Shown here piece after piece: positions 28,719-37,503 of a stretch of DNA of 64,000 nt (the first letter of the stretch is position 1; each line of letters starts with the position of its first letter). The DNA comes from Actinomycetaceae bacterium TAE3-ERU4 (lineage in GTDB: Bacteria; Actinomycetota; Actinomycetes; Actinomycetales; Actinomycetaceae): contig JAHUUJ010000001.1 in NCBI GenBank assembly GCA_019218365.1, positions 62,001 to 126,000 on the forward strand. Direction: 5' to 3'. The position numbers were made by a program, and so were the translations under genes. The notes beneath the pieces were generated by a model. The model searched no databases. It was not told the origin of the DNA and was given only the letters and a program-made list of their open reading frames with translations.

Positions 28719-29714
28719 CTAAGACAATATTTTTTGGTAAAAATTTTCCCATTCTTTAGCTACATTTTGCGCGCTGTAGCGATGTTTAACCCAGTCGGCT
28801 AGTTCTTTGTAAGGGGCTAATTTTTTGGGATTTTTAGAAAGGTCATTAATTTGGGAGACAAAGGTAGCTATGTTGTTTCCTTTGCAGTATCCCTTTCCGA
28901 GAATTGCGTCGTAAATATCTAAGTCTCGTAACAGCACAGGTGCACCACAGGAGGAGGCTTCGAGAATTGTCATGGGAAATAGTTCCGCATACGAAGGGAG
29001 GAACATTAGGTCGCACACCGAGTACAGATGCGGCATTTCTTCTCGTTCAACAATTCCTAAAAATTTTAGGTTTTGGGGTGAGTTTTCAACGAGGTCGTGG
29101 AGTTCTTTATAGCCTTCGGTTATTTTTCCGAAAGAAAACCCACCGGCCCATACAAACTGGATTTGAGGTAACCGACGGGCAACTTCAACGAATGTTTTTA
29201 TGCCTTTTCGGGACTGCACTTGACCGACACCCAAAACTGTAAATGCGGAAGTTTTTAGACCGTATTTTTTACAAATTTTTTGGCAGGATTCGGGGGAAGA
29301 TTTTTGGAATGTTTCTTTCGAAACGTAGTTTGGGATATAGGAAACTTTTTCTCGTGGAAAACCTTTTTGGATAAGTTTTTCCACGAAAATTGGGTTTACT
29401 GTTACAAGGTAGTCCATCCGGCGATAGAAGTTCATTATGTACCAGTAAAAAACTTTTCTTGCGAAACGCGGTAGGTGGATTGAACCATCAATTGTTTCTG
29501 GTAGGAAGTGAACAGCTCCTACCAGAGGGCTAGAGATGAAAGCAGCTTGAATCCTAAATTCTGGGTTTATTGAGTGTATATGGACAATATCTGCCGCGGA
29601 AAATGAGTTAACCCGTACTTCGTATTTGGTAAGATGTTTTTTTATGAGCGCAAGCTGTTCCAGGTAGGCACTACCAACTCCTTGACCGGCTACCTTATCG
29701 GCTTTACTAAGCAT
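28719..29714 (-). CDS. Glycosyltransferase family 4 (glycolipid-type)
   Basis: A GT-B glycosyltransferase of about 331 residues. Acceptor half starts LSKADKVAGQGVGSAYLEQ; donor half has VLGVGQVQSRKGIKTFVEVARRLP, WAGG, and the nucleotide-sugar motif FLPSYAELFPMTILEASSCGAPVLLRD. The family resembles Firmicutes glycosyltransferases that act on diacylglycerol lipids (CpoA-like). The first ATG (29714) has no close ribosome binding site; AGGAGG lies at 29742-29737 and an in-frame ATC seven bases after it (29729) would give TIINMLSKAD, like homologues I recall beginning M-x-I-N-M-L-S. The real start may therefore be non-canonical. Confidence 0.85.
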   Translation of the reverse strand: MLSKADKVAGQGVGSAYLEQLALIKKHLTKYEVRVNSFSAADIVHIHSINPEFRIQAAFISSPLVGAVHFLPETIDGSIHLPRFARKVFYWYIMNFYRRMDYLVTVNPIFVEKLIQKGFPREKVSYIPNYVSKETFQKSSPESCQKICKKYGLKTSAFTVLGVGQVQSRKGIKTFVEVARRLPQIQFVWAGGFSFGKITEGYKELHDLVENSPQNLKFLGIVEREEMPHLYSVCDLMFLPSYAELFPMTILEASSCGAPVLLRDLDIYDAILGKGYCKGNNIATFVSQINDLSKNPKKLAPYKELADWVKHRYSAQNVAKEWENFYQKILS

Positions 29715-29806
29715 ATTTATGATGGTGATGATACTACCTCCTAAATTAGCTAGTTCATCTATTGCCCATCTTACACTTATTTCACATGGGTTTAAAATAA
29801 GGGTAT

Positions 29807-30196
29807 TTAAAGTAGTTTTGCGAGAGATTGTTTAATTAAGTTATAGAACTTGGTAGCTGATCCTGTGCACTGGCTTATTTCTTCACGAGTTAGGAGAATC
29901 TGGGTATTTTCTCCGGTTTCATCGACGAGCACTAGCGCGGGTGAATTTTCTTCAGATACAAGTTGGGAAACCTCGACAGGCATTTCATTTAAATGCACAG
30001 CTTGAAAGGGAAGCGGTAATTGTTTCTCTAGCTCTTTCCATTCTTTCTTTCCAAATGGGTTTAGCCCGTGAGTGATGTCGCAAAGTTCGCAGTGCGCAAC
30101 TCCCCTAATTTTTCCTATCAGGTAGGTTAGTTCGCCTTTTACCCCGCCGTTGGCATGGAACACTCCTACCAGCTTATATTGGGAGTACTCTCGCAT
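29807..30196 (-). CDS. Small conserved protein with HCELCDITHG motif
   Basis: A 129-residue protein I cannot name. Conserved-looking features are FHANGGVKGELTYLIGKIRG at the start and AHCELCDITHGL about residue 34, a Cys-x-x-Cys pair flanked by His residues that could bind metal or act in redox. Similar uncharacterised proteins with H-C-x-L-C-D-I-T-H are known to me from proteobacteria and actinobacteria. AAAGGAAA sits before the ATG. It precedes the glycosyltransferase in the same orientation and its last bases overlap the open upstream extension of that gene. Confidence 0.65.
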   Translation of the reverse strand: MREYSQYKLVGVFHANGGVKGELTYLIGKIRGVAHCELCDITHGLNPFGKKEWKELEKQLPLPFQAVHLNEMPVEVSQLVSEENSPALVLVDETGENTQILLTREEISQCTGSATKFYNLIKQSLAKLL

Positions 30197-30333
30197 GCTG
30201 TTTCCTTTCGCTTAGTTTCTTCAGCTATTTTTCTTAGCAATTTTTTTATTAGTTTTATTCCCCCTCCCCTGGAAAGTGAGCTTTATTTTTATTTTCTAGG
30301 GGAGAATATTCAAATAGTTTTGTCGTTAGAAAA

Positions 30334-30367
30334 GGGCGGGAGTCGAGTATTTTCTCGGCTCCCGCCC
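30334..30367. terminator. Terminator downstream of the 1267-aa GH16 gene
   Basis: GGGCGGGAG.CGAG pairs with CTCG.CTCCCGCCC (30334-30367) round TATTTT with a single G-T pair. Minus-strand reading is followed by TTTTC, fitting termination of the large glucanase gene. Confidence 0.8.
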
Positions 30368-30402
30368 TAATTTTTAGGTTTCCTTTTTAGTGCTTTCCTC
30401 TG

Positions 30403-33400
30403 CTACTTTTTCACAATCTTGTAGGGATTGTTTACCAAGCGGTAGAGGAATGCAGCCATTGCGTTGCGGTCAATGTGGTTGAGAGGACGGAATGTATTGT
30501 CCTCCCATCCTGCAGTGATCTTAGCAGCAGCTAGCCATGCAATCTCATGTTCGAACGGAGCGGTTTTCGTGTCAACGAAAGGAGCTCGCTGTCCCTTGGG
30601 AATCTCAAAGTGTGCTACTGCGCTGTTGGGGTAACGCTCACGGAAGTTTTGGTTATGAGCGAAACGGTAGAGGAATGCAGCCATAGCCTGGCGACTAATC
30701 TTTTCCAGCGGGCGGTAAGTGCCATCTGGCCATCCAGTAGTAATCTTCTGCTGCGCTAGCCAGGTTATTTCTTTGTAGAAGGGGTCCCCGGGAGCAAGGT
30801 CCTTGAAATGAGGTCCCTTGCTGAGGTCTACCTTCGGAGATCCAGCTAGACGATAGAGATAAGCGGCCATGGCGTTACGTTCAATACCGGCGTAGGGGCG
30901 GTAAGTACCGTCCGGCCATCCAGTAGTGATTCGGTTCTTTCGTGCCCACAAGATTTCTCCGGAGAAAGGAGAATCCGACCAAACATCACGGAAGATACGC
31001 TCTGGCGCCTTGGGGGCATGGGCCATGACGATGTGCTTTTTCTTCTTTTCTACCTTTGTCCACTTAGCATACAAAGTAGTGTCAGCCTTGGGAACAAAGT
31101 TCGAGCCAACCTGAGCCTTTAGGGAAGAGTCAGTGAACCAGCCCTTGAACTCCCACCCATTAGCCTGGAGAGTAGGTAGAGCAACAGAGGTGCCAACCTT
31201 TACCCGCTTAGTATTAGCCTTACCGTGTCCCTTAGTATCGAAAGATACCAAGTAGTCGGTCTGTACCCACTTGGCGTAAAGCGTGACGTCTTCTGAAACT
31301 GTGTAATCTGCAGGTAGCGGGGTGGTGAGTTCCTTGTTCAAGAACCAGCCCTTGAAAGCCCAACGATCTTCAGCAAGCGGAGAAGTAGTTAACTTCTTGC
31401 CCTGCTTCACAGACTGCATAGCAGGTTTAGTACCATGACCGTTATTTTCAAACTTAACTGTGTAGCTAGGCGCTTCTACCCACTTGGCATACAAAGTAGC
31501 GTTAACAAGTGGCTTGTACTCCGCAGGAACTTTATTAGTAAGGTTCTGGTCTAGGAACCAGCCCTTGAAAATCCATCCATCTTCAGTAGGAGTCGGAAGA
31601 TTAACTAGTTCACCAGCCTTACCGGATACTGCAGGTACACCGTTGCTGTGACCTCTAGTGTCAAAGGATACCTTGACCTCTGCCCTCTCCCACTTTGCGT
31701 ACAAAGTAGCATCAGCAGTCGGAACATAAGGTACAGCCACAGGAGCGGTTAGTTCAGAATTGGTAAACCAACCCTTAAACACCCAACCAGTTTCGGCAGG
31801 CTTGGGCAGCTTCATCTCTTCACCAAATTTACCGGTCTGAGATGAAACGTCCTCCCCATGACCATTCTTATTGAAAGTAACCTGAACAGTTGCCTTTTCC
31901 CACTTTGCGTACAAAGTAGCATCAGCAGTCGGAACATAAGGTACAGCCACAGGAGCAGTTAGTTCAGAATTGGTAAACCAACCCTTAAACACCCAACCAT
32001 CAGCGGTAGGCACAGGAAGTTCCATAGCTTCTCCAGCGTTACCTGTCTTAGCAGGAACGTCCTCACCCTTACCGTTCTTATCAAAAGAAACCTGAACAGT
32101 TGCCTTTTCCCACTTTGCGTACAAAGTAGCATCAGCAGTCGGAACATAAGGTACAGCCACAGGAGCAGTTAGTTCAGAATTGGTAAACCAACCCTTAAAC
32201 ACCCAACCTGATTCGCTAAGAGTTGGTAGTTTTGCTTCTTGACCTACGAGCACATTTACATCATCTACATGACCGCCGTGCCCATTAGCCTCAAACTTTA
32301 CGCTATAGGTTGGAGCCTTTTCCCACTTTGCGTACAAAGTAGCATTAGCAGTCGGAACATAAGGCTCAGCCACAGGAGCAGTTAGTTCAGAATTGGTAAA
32401 CCAACCCTTAAACACCCAACCATCAGCGGTAGGCACAGGAAGTTCCATAGCTTCTCCAGCGTTACCTGTCTTAGCAGGAACGTCCTCACCCTTACCGTTC
32501 TTATCAAAAGAAACCTGAACAGTTGCCTTTTCCCACTTTGCGTACAAAGTAGCATTACCTGTAGGACGATAAGGTTCAGTTACAGCATTGGTTAGTTCAG
32601 GGTTGGTAAACCAACCCTTAAAGACCCAATTAGCCTCAGACAAAACCGGCAGCTCAAGAGTCTCACCTGGAGTAACTTCTTTTGCTTCTGTAACAGCTCC
32701 ATGCCCCTTATTATCAAAAGTTACGCTGACTTTATCCTGCTCCCACTTAGCGTAGAGGGTTACATCGTTTTCAGGTTTATAACCTGGTGTAAGGGGAGTT
32801 TGCAAAGCATCATCTAGATACCAGCCCTTAAACTTCCAATTAGCATCATCAGATAGCTCATCAGCAGTAAGAACGGTTCCGGATTTAATCTGTTTTGCCG
32901 AGGGCGCAGTACCGTGTCCCTTTGCATTAAAAGTAACGTTAATAAGTTTTACCCACTTTGGGAATAGTGTTAAGTCACTATTTATTTCACTATTAACATC
33001 AACTTTTGCCCAGTCGTTCAGTCCTGGTCGGTTATACCAAGAGTCAACAACTTCGCCTTTTTTGTTCTTCAGGTCAGAAGGAAGAAGTGTATTTAAGACT
33101 GTTCCGTTATCAACAGTCTTAGTAGCTGGATTGGATTCTGTAGCACCTTGAGTGTCAATCTTTAGATAAGACTTGTTCTGTTCAGCTTTCTGCTCAGCAG
33201 TCTGATAGACACGAACGTAGTCCATTTCTACATAAGCATCTCTCCAGTTGATTTGTTCCCCAGGCTGCGGACCTGCCCATTGGCCAGGCTTCTTTAAGCC
33301 TAGGTTAAAGATAAGGAAAAACTTTTTATCAAAAGGTGCATTCGATGGACTATCGGTATGTACGGACCCATCTGGGTTAAGCCAGGATGAAGGCCACCGG

Positions 33401-34206
33401 TACCTGTTCGCAGGCACGTTTCCGCGTTGTAAAGTAGCTTCATCAGCTTCTGGTTTCGACGATTGAATCCGAGAGTATTCACGGCCATCCATATAGAAGA
33501 CGAAACCGTTCTCATCCCAATCCATTGTCCATACATGCCAGCTTCCAGCTAAATCTTGATTACCAAAATAAAAACCGGTAGTTGCCGTATCATGCAATCC
33601 ACGCCGGGAAAGATGGTTACTGGTGTGAACGTTAGTCTGATTCTGCGTGGCAGAAGCAGAACGGGGATACTCAAACCAGTCAATTTCACCGTCTTTGGGC
33701 CAACCATAGGGGTTTTCATCTGGCATTAGCCATAATGCCGGCCAAGTTCCTGACTGTCCGTGAAGACGAATACGCGCTTCAAAACGCCCGTACTTCCATG
33801 ATTTTTTCCCAAGTGTCTGAATTCCTGCCGAAGTAGCGACCTTGCCCGGGTATTGATCTGTAGGTTGAGCCCTTAAAGCGAGTCGTCCCCAACGAAGATC
33901 AATATTTCCGTTGGCGGGATTAGACTTATCCACTTTATTTGCATATTTCATAGCACCGTTTTCTACCGGTACTTTCTCAACTTCCCAGTCAGAACTTAGC
34001 TCAGTTGTGTTAAATTCATCTGCCCAGACCAAGTCATAGGTCTTACCGTTGTTCTGAATTTGTTTTGGAGCAACAGTACACAAGTCGCTACCGTTATTAG
34101 AGCAATCAGCCGCATAGGCAGTTTGAACACTTCCGGGCCCAATCCCAGCCACTGTCCCTGCCAATAGCAAGGCAGCGGCAGCAAAGGGAACTATAGTTTT
34201 CCTCAT
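30403..34206 (-). CDS. Secreted GH16 beta-glucanase with InlB-type repeats and three SLH domains
   Basis: A 1267-residue surface enzyme. Signal peptide at residues 1-33. GH16 domain about 55-340 with the catalytic DGEIDWFE: nucleophile E174, D176, acid/base E179, the sequence of bacterial endo-1,3(4)-beta-glucanases (laminarinases). About 345-1055 carries ten tandem Flg_new/InlB B-repeats of about 70 residues, each ending in FKGWF..TLYAKW (the first divergent). Three S-layer-homology domains fill about 1072-1262 (FRDVWSDSPFSGEILWA, TGWPDGTYRP). It would cut beta-glucan while attached to the wall. Its ATG overlaps the preceding gene's stop (ATGA). Several repeats are nearly identical in DNA. 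Confidence 0.93.
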   Translation of the reverse strand: MRKTIVPFAAAALLLAGTVAGIGPGSVQTAYAADCSNNGSDLCTVAPKQIQNNGKTYDLVWADEFNTTELSSDWEVEKVPVENGAMKYANKVDKSNPANGNIDLRWGRLALRAQPTDQYPGKVATSAGIQTLGKKSWKYGRFEARIRLHGQSGTWPALWLMPDENPYGWPKDGEIDWFEYPRSASATQNQTNVHTSNHLSRRGLHDTATTGFYFGNQDLAGSWHVWTMDWDENGFVFYMDGREYSRIQSSKPEADEATLQRGNVPANRYRWPSSWLNPDGSVHTDSPSNAPFDKKFFLIFNLGLKKPGQWAGPQPGEQINWRDAYVEMDYVRVYQTAEQKAEQNKSYLKIDTQGATESNPATKTVDNGTVLNTLLPSDLKNKKGEVVDSWYNRPGLNDWAKVDVNSEINSDLTLFPKWVKLINVTFNAKGHGTAPSAKQIKSGTVLTADELSDDANWKFKGWYLDDALQTPLTPGYKPENDVTLYAKWEQDKVSVTFDNKGHGAVTEAKEVTPGETLELPVLSEANWVFKGWFTNPELTNAVTEPYRPTGNATLYAKWEKATVQVSFDKNGKGEDVPAKTGNAGEAMELPVPTADGWVFKGWFTNSELTAPVAEPYVPTANATLYAKWEKAPTYSVKFEANGHGGHVDDVNVLVGQEAKLPTLSESGWVFKGWFTNSELTAPVAVPYVPTADATLYAKWEKATVQVSFDKNGKGEDVPAKTGNAGEAMELPVPTADGWVFKGWFTNSELTAPVAVPYVPTADATLYAKWEKATVQVTFNKNGHGEDVSSQTGKFGEEMKLPKPAETGWVFKGWFTNSELTAPVAVPYVPTADATLYAKWERAEVKVSFDTRGHSNGVPAVSGKAGELVNLPTPTEDGWIFKGWFLDQNLTNKVPAEYKPLVNATLYAKWVEAPSYTVKFENNGHGTKPAMQSVKQGKKLTTSPLAEDRWAFKGWFLNKELTTPLPADYTVSEDVTLYAKWVQTDYLVSFDTKGHGKANTKRVKVGTSVALPTLQANGWEFKGWFTDSSLKAQVGSNFVPKADTTLYAKWTKVEKKKKHIVMAHAPKAPERIFRDVWSDSPFSGEILWARKNRITTGWPDGTYRPYAGIERNAMAAYLYRLAGSPKVDLSKGPHFKDLAPGDPFYKEITWLAQQKITTGWPDGTYRPLEKISRQAMAAFLYRFAHNQNFRERYPNSAVAHFEIPKGQRAPFVDTKTAPFEHEIAWLAAAKITAGWEDNTFRPLNHIDRNAMAAFLYRLVNNPYKIVKK
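31680..32545 (-). repeat. Near-identical tandem DNA repeats inside the GH16 gene
   Basis: Blocks of about 210 bases repeat with only a few substitutions. For example the stretch around 31895-32110 recurs 420 bases further on (32315-32530), and the phrase AAAGTAGCATCAGCAGTCGG recurs at each unit border. These encode InlB-type repeats four to seven. The identity at synonymous sites points to recent duplication and to possible copy-number change. Confidence 0.9.
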
Positions 34207-36071
34207 TTGGCTTCTCCAATGTAGTGGTTGTTCTTTAGCCTGTACACAAAGGCCATCAACGCATTACGGTCGATTGGGGTTCCAAAGCGGAAAGTTCCAT
34301 CTCCGTAACCAGCGGCAATCTTAGCGTTCTTAGCCCAAGCAATTTCCTTGTGGAACAAGGTTGTTTCACGGTGGTATGCATTCTTGTAGAACACGTCCTT
34401 GAATACCTCTCCACGTAGCGGTTCTGGATAGTTCTTCGGGTTAACAGCAGCGGTGCACTTGTCCGTAAACTTGTCACAGAAACGGTAAAGGAAGGCAGCC
34501 ATAGCTCCACGCTGAACCTTATCTAGAGGACGATAAGTGTTATCACCCCAACCTGTAGTTATACCAGTGGACTTCATCCACATGATTTCCTTATAGAACG
34601 GGTCACCTGGTTTCATATCACGGAATCCGCTCTTCTTTGGTGGATTGAACTTTGGAGAACCAGCAAGGCGATATAGGAATGCAGCCATGGCATTACGGTC
34701 TACATTATTTAAAGGCTTAAATGTTCCATCAGGCCAACCTGTTGTGACCTTATTTTCTTTTGCCCATTGAATTTCGCCCGAGAAGGGATCACGTGGAAAT
34801 ACATCTTCAAAAATGTACCCAATTCCCTGAGGAGCGTTCATTGGAGCAAATTTTTTAAGGTTCCATTTGGCAAAAATAACCGTATCTTTTTCGAGAGTCA
34901 ACGGTAGCTTAACTTTATTAGTAAGACGAGCGTCGCTATACCAGCCCCCGAAGTCGGCACGAGGAGAAGTAAGGGTAGGCAACGATTTAATAACTGTTCC
35001 CTTTGGCTGGTTTAGGAGAGATTCTGTGTACTGTCCATACCCATTGTTGTGGTACTTCAGGTAGAACCTATTTTGTCCTTCCTGTTGTTCTTTAGTTTGG
35101 TAAACACGGATATAGTCAATTTGGTATGTCTTAGACCAGTCTGTATCAGGACGTGGTTCCGACCCCCATCCACCAACAGCAAGGTTAGCGATAAAGAAGA
35201 ATTGCTTGTCGAACGGTTCTCCCTTATCTACGCCCTCGTAATAAGTTCCATCTTCACGAACCCAACGGTTTTCCCACTTTTTAATGCTGGAATAGCGTTT
35301 TCCATTGTGATAGAAAGTAAATCCATTTTCGTCCCACTCCATTACCCAGTCGTGGTACTTATCTGGCAAACCATCAACCGTAATACCACCAGATTGGGCA
35401 AAATCATCCCTGTGGCGACGAGTATTCCAGTGAACCGTAGAAGCGTGGATAGAAGTAAAGTTACTATTACGCCCATGCTTTAAGCCGATATTTTCAAACC
35501 AGTCAATTTCGCCATCACGTGGCCAAAAATGGGAGGGGTCATTTGGCATCATCCAAAATGCTGGCCAAGTTCCGTGTTCACCGGGCGTACGTACCCGTAA
35601 TTCAAAACGTCCATATTTAAAATGAGCGATATTACGAGTATTGATGCTAGCGGTCTCACCACTTACCCATCTTTTACCCTTATGTTTTCCATACTTATTA
35701 GCGCGTAAGTTTAGCGCTCCGTCTTGAACAAAAATATTAGTTTTGGGATCACTAGCAGGACCTTCATAATTGGTATAGTCCATAGAACCATTCATAGGTT
35801 CACGTCCGTGCTGCCATTTAGAATGATCTAATTTGTCACCACAGAATTCATCATTCCAAACTAGCTCATAGGTTTTACCATTATTTTCAACTGTTTTAGC
35901 AACAGTTTCCGGCACGGCTTCTTTACCAACTTCAGCATGACAACCCTGCGTCGTTATACGATCTGAAGTATTAGTTTCTGGGGCGGCAATTACCTCGGCT
36001 ACTCCCAGGGTAGACCCCGAAAGAGCCAAGATAGATAATGCTGATAACACCCCTAATCTTGCTTTCTTCAC
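34203..36071 (-). CDS. Secreted GH16 beta-glucanase with one InlB-type repeat and three SLH domains
   Basis: A 622-residue paralogue of the next gene. Signal peptide about residues 1-30, GH16 domain about 65-335 with DGEIDWFE (E188, D190, E193), a single Flg_new-like repeat (about 340-410, ending VIFAKW) and three SLH domains to the C-terminus (TTGWPDGTFKPLNNVDRNAM). Same chemistry predicted: endo-hydrolysis of beta-1,3(4)-glucan on the cell surface. The start is GTG at 36071 with GGAAGGAATGTGGA before it. The stop overlaps the ATG of the larger enzyme, so both are expressed from one message. Confidence 0.92.
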   Translation of the reverse strand: MKKARLGVLSALSILALSGSTLGVAEVIAAPETNTSDRITTQGCHAEVGKEAVPETVAKTVENNGKTYELVWNDEFCGDKLDHSKWQHGREPMNGSMDYTNYEGPASDPKTNIFVQDGALNLRANKYGKHKGKRWVSGETASINTRNIAHFKYGRFELRVRTPGEHGTWPAFWMMPNDPSHFWPRDGEIDWFENIGLKHGRNSNFTSIHASTVHWNTRRHRDDFAQSGGITVDGLPDKYHDWVMEWDENGFTFYHNGKRYSSIKKWENRWVREDGTYYEGVDKGEPFDKQFFFIANLAVGGWGSEPRPDTDWSKTYQIDYIRVYQTKEQQEGQNRFYLKYHNNGYGQYTESLLNQPKGTVIKSLPTLTSPRADFGGWYSDARLTNKVKLPLTLEKDTVIFAKWNLKKFAPMNAPQGIGYIFEDVFPRDPFSGEIQWAKENKVTTGWPDGTFKPLNNVDRNAMAAFLYRLAGSPKFNPPKKSGFRDMKPGDPFYKEIMWMKSTGITTGWGDNTYRPLDKVQRGAMAAFLYRFCDKFTDKCTAAVNPKNYPEPLRGEVFKDVFYKNAYHRETTLFHKEIAWAKNAKIAAGYGDGTFRFGTPIDRNALMAFVYRLKNNHYIGEAK

Positions 36072-36296
36072 TCCACATTCCTTCCAGATAGATAGCTAGA
36101 TAGACAGCGCAACTCAAACTTTAGTAGCTCAAAGAGACAAATGCGCTTTTTCTAATAAATAAAACACAGAAAATTTACATTCTGTTACCAAATAGAAACT
36201 TTTGAAACAGATATCGTTAAAGTAATCAAAACTAAACCTTAAACAAAATAAATCTGCGCAAACAAAAGAGTGCAACTAACCTTATTTATTTTGTTT
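36072..36296 (-). promoter_or_regulatory. A+T-rich leader of the GH16 operon
   Basis: The 225 bases between the tandem membrane-protein genes and the GH16 operon are A+T-rich, with a short TAGATAG-type direct repeat at about 36089-36104 and no open frame. They most likely carry the promoter for the two glucanases; I cannot single out a hexamer pair. Confidence 0.4.
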
Positions 36297-37496
36297 CTAC
36301 CACGGTGCGTCAATAGGCACAGTCAACTCAGGACGAGTCTCCAACTCCTCATAATGCGGAGGAACCAAAGCCGAAGGCATAGAAGCAAAAAACCTATCCA
36401 AACCCTCCTTAGTAACACCCTCAGTCAACCTACAAGCATCAACCCAATGACGAGGACGCCTAAGCCGCAACCCACACATACGAGGAACTACCAACGGAGC
36501 ATAACACTGAAACCACTCAGCCCCCTCAGCCCCAGAACCACCATAAAAAGAAATACCAATCTCAGCGTTAAAAGTATTAGTAATGTTATAAGCCAAAACA
36601 GGCTCTAAAGACACATGCACATTAGAAATAAACCGACGCCAAACAATCTGCCGATCCGAATCAACCAAAACCACCTCAAACAAACGCTTACCAAGCTTAC
36701 GCATCCACACACAAGAAAACGGCCCATACTTACCCACCCGAGAAGACGAAGCCAAATAACGAAGATGGAAAGTAATCAAAAACCCAGTAAAAAAACCCGC
36801 GGCAGGAGCTATCATCCCAATTTGTGGCATCCCCACCATATCCTGCAAGTAACCATAACAAACATAAAAAGCCGCAATACTAATAAGACTCAAGATAAAT
36901 AAACCAATTAAGGATCGCTTAATAAAACCCGTTAAAGCAACCGGCACCAAAAACAAAACATACACAACAGGCGTAATCAGCTTCAACCAACCCTGAGCAT
37001 AAAACATCGGATAAACAACCGGCCCAAAAAACAAAGCCAAACTAACAATCCACTCAATAATCATAAACCGAGAAAACTCCGGAGTAAAAGTAGGCCCTTT
37101 ACAACTGTTATCAGCCCAAAACCAACTCAACTCAAACCACAAACCACGCACCTTCTCAGCACGCTCCAAAACATCCTCAACCCCAAAAACCCGCACACAC
37201 TCAGACAGCATCTTAGGAAAGTTTTCTGAAAGAATTTTTACTGCACTAACATGCTCATTAGCCTCACGTAAATACTCCAAAGCCCGAGCAAAATCACCCT
37301 GCTCTAAAGAAACCAACGCCCCCTCAAGACCAGCACCAACCAAACCATAATCAAATTTATAAGTCACACCCCAAAACGGCCGACGCCCTCGATGCTCCAA
37401 ACGCTTAAACTCAGCCCAAACCATCTGCACACAAGCCAACTCAACCCCCAAACCCACAGGAGCCTCATCAACCCTCAAAACTTCCAAACCATTCAT
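36297..37496 (-). CDS. Uncharacterised multi-spanning membrane protein, tandem copy A
   Basis: A 399-residue protein I do not recognise. It has a soluble N-terminal helical region (residues 1-150), four to five membrane helices (about 155-265, FMIIEWIVSLALFFGPVVYP onward), and a soluble C-terminal region of about 135 residues ending DAPW, with PPHYEEL near the end. No signal peptide. It begins at the ATG at 37496, seven bases after copy B's stop; an in-frame ATG at 37520 lies inside copy B. It is nearly identical to copy B except in two blocks (about residues 73-88 and 183-225). Codon use (TTG, GTT, GAG, AGG) is unlike its neighbours. Partner of the Rhs protein is one possibility. Confidence 0.75.
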   Translation of the reverse strand: MNGLEVLRVDEAPVGLGVELACVQMVWAEFKRLEHRGRRPFWGVTYKFDYGLVGAGLEGALVSLEQGDFARALEYLREANEHVSAVKILSENFPKMLSECVRVFGVEDVLERAEKVRGLWFELSWFWADNSCKGPTFTPEFSRFMIIEWIVSLALFFGPVVYPMFYAQGWLKLITPVVYVLFLVPVALTGFIKRSLIGLFILSLISIAAFYVCYGYLQDMVGMPQIGMIAPAAGFFTGFLITFHLRYLASSSRVGKYGPFSCVWMRKLGKRLFEVVLVDSDRQIVWRRFISNVHVSLEPVLAYNITNTFNAEIGISFYGGSGAEGAEWFQCYAPLVVPRMCGLRLRRPRHWVDACRLTEGVTKEGLDRFFASMPSALVPPHYEELETRPELTVPIDAPW

Positions 37497-37503
37497 TTTG
37501 TTT

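Noticed and set aside
31680-32545. Tandem repeats at about 210-base spacing, considered as CRISPR or satellite DNA
   Set aside because: They are in frame inside the GH16 gene and encode InlB-type repeats; unit size is far above CRISPR repeats.
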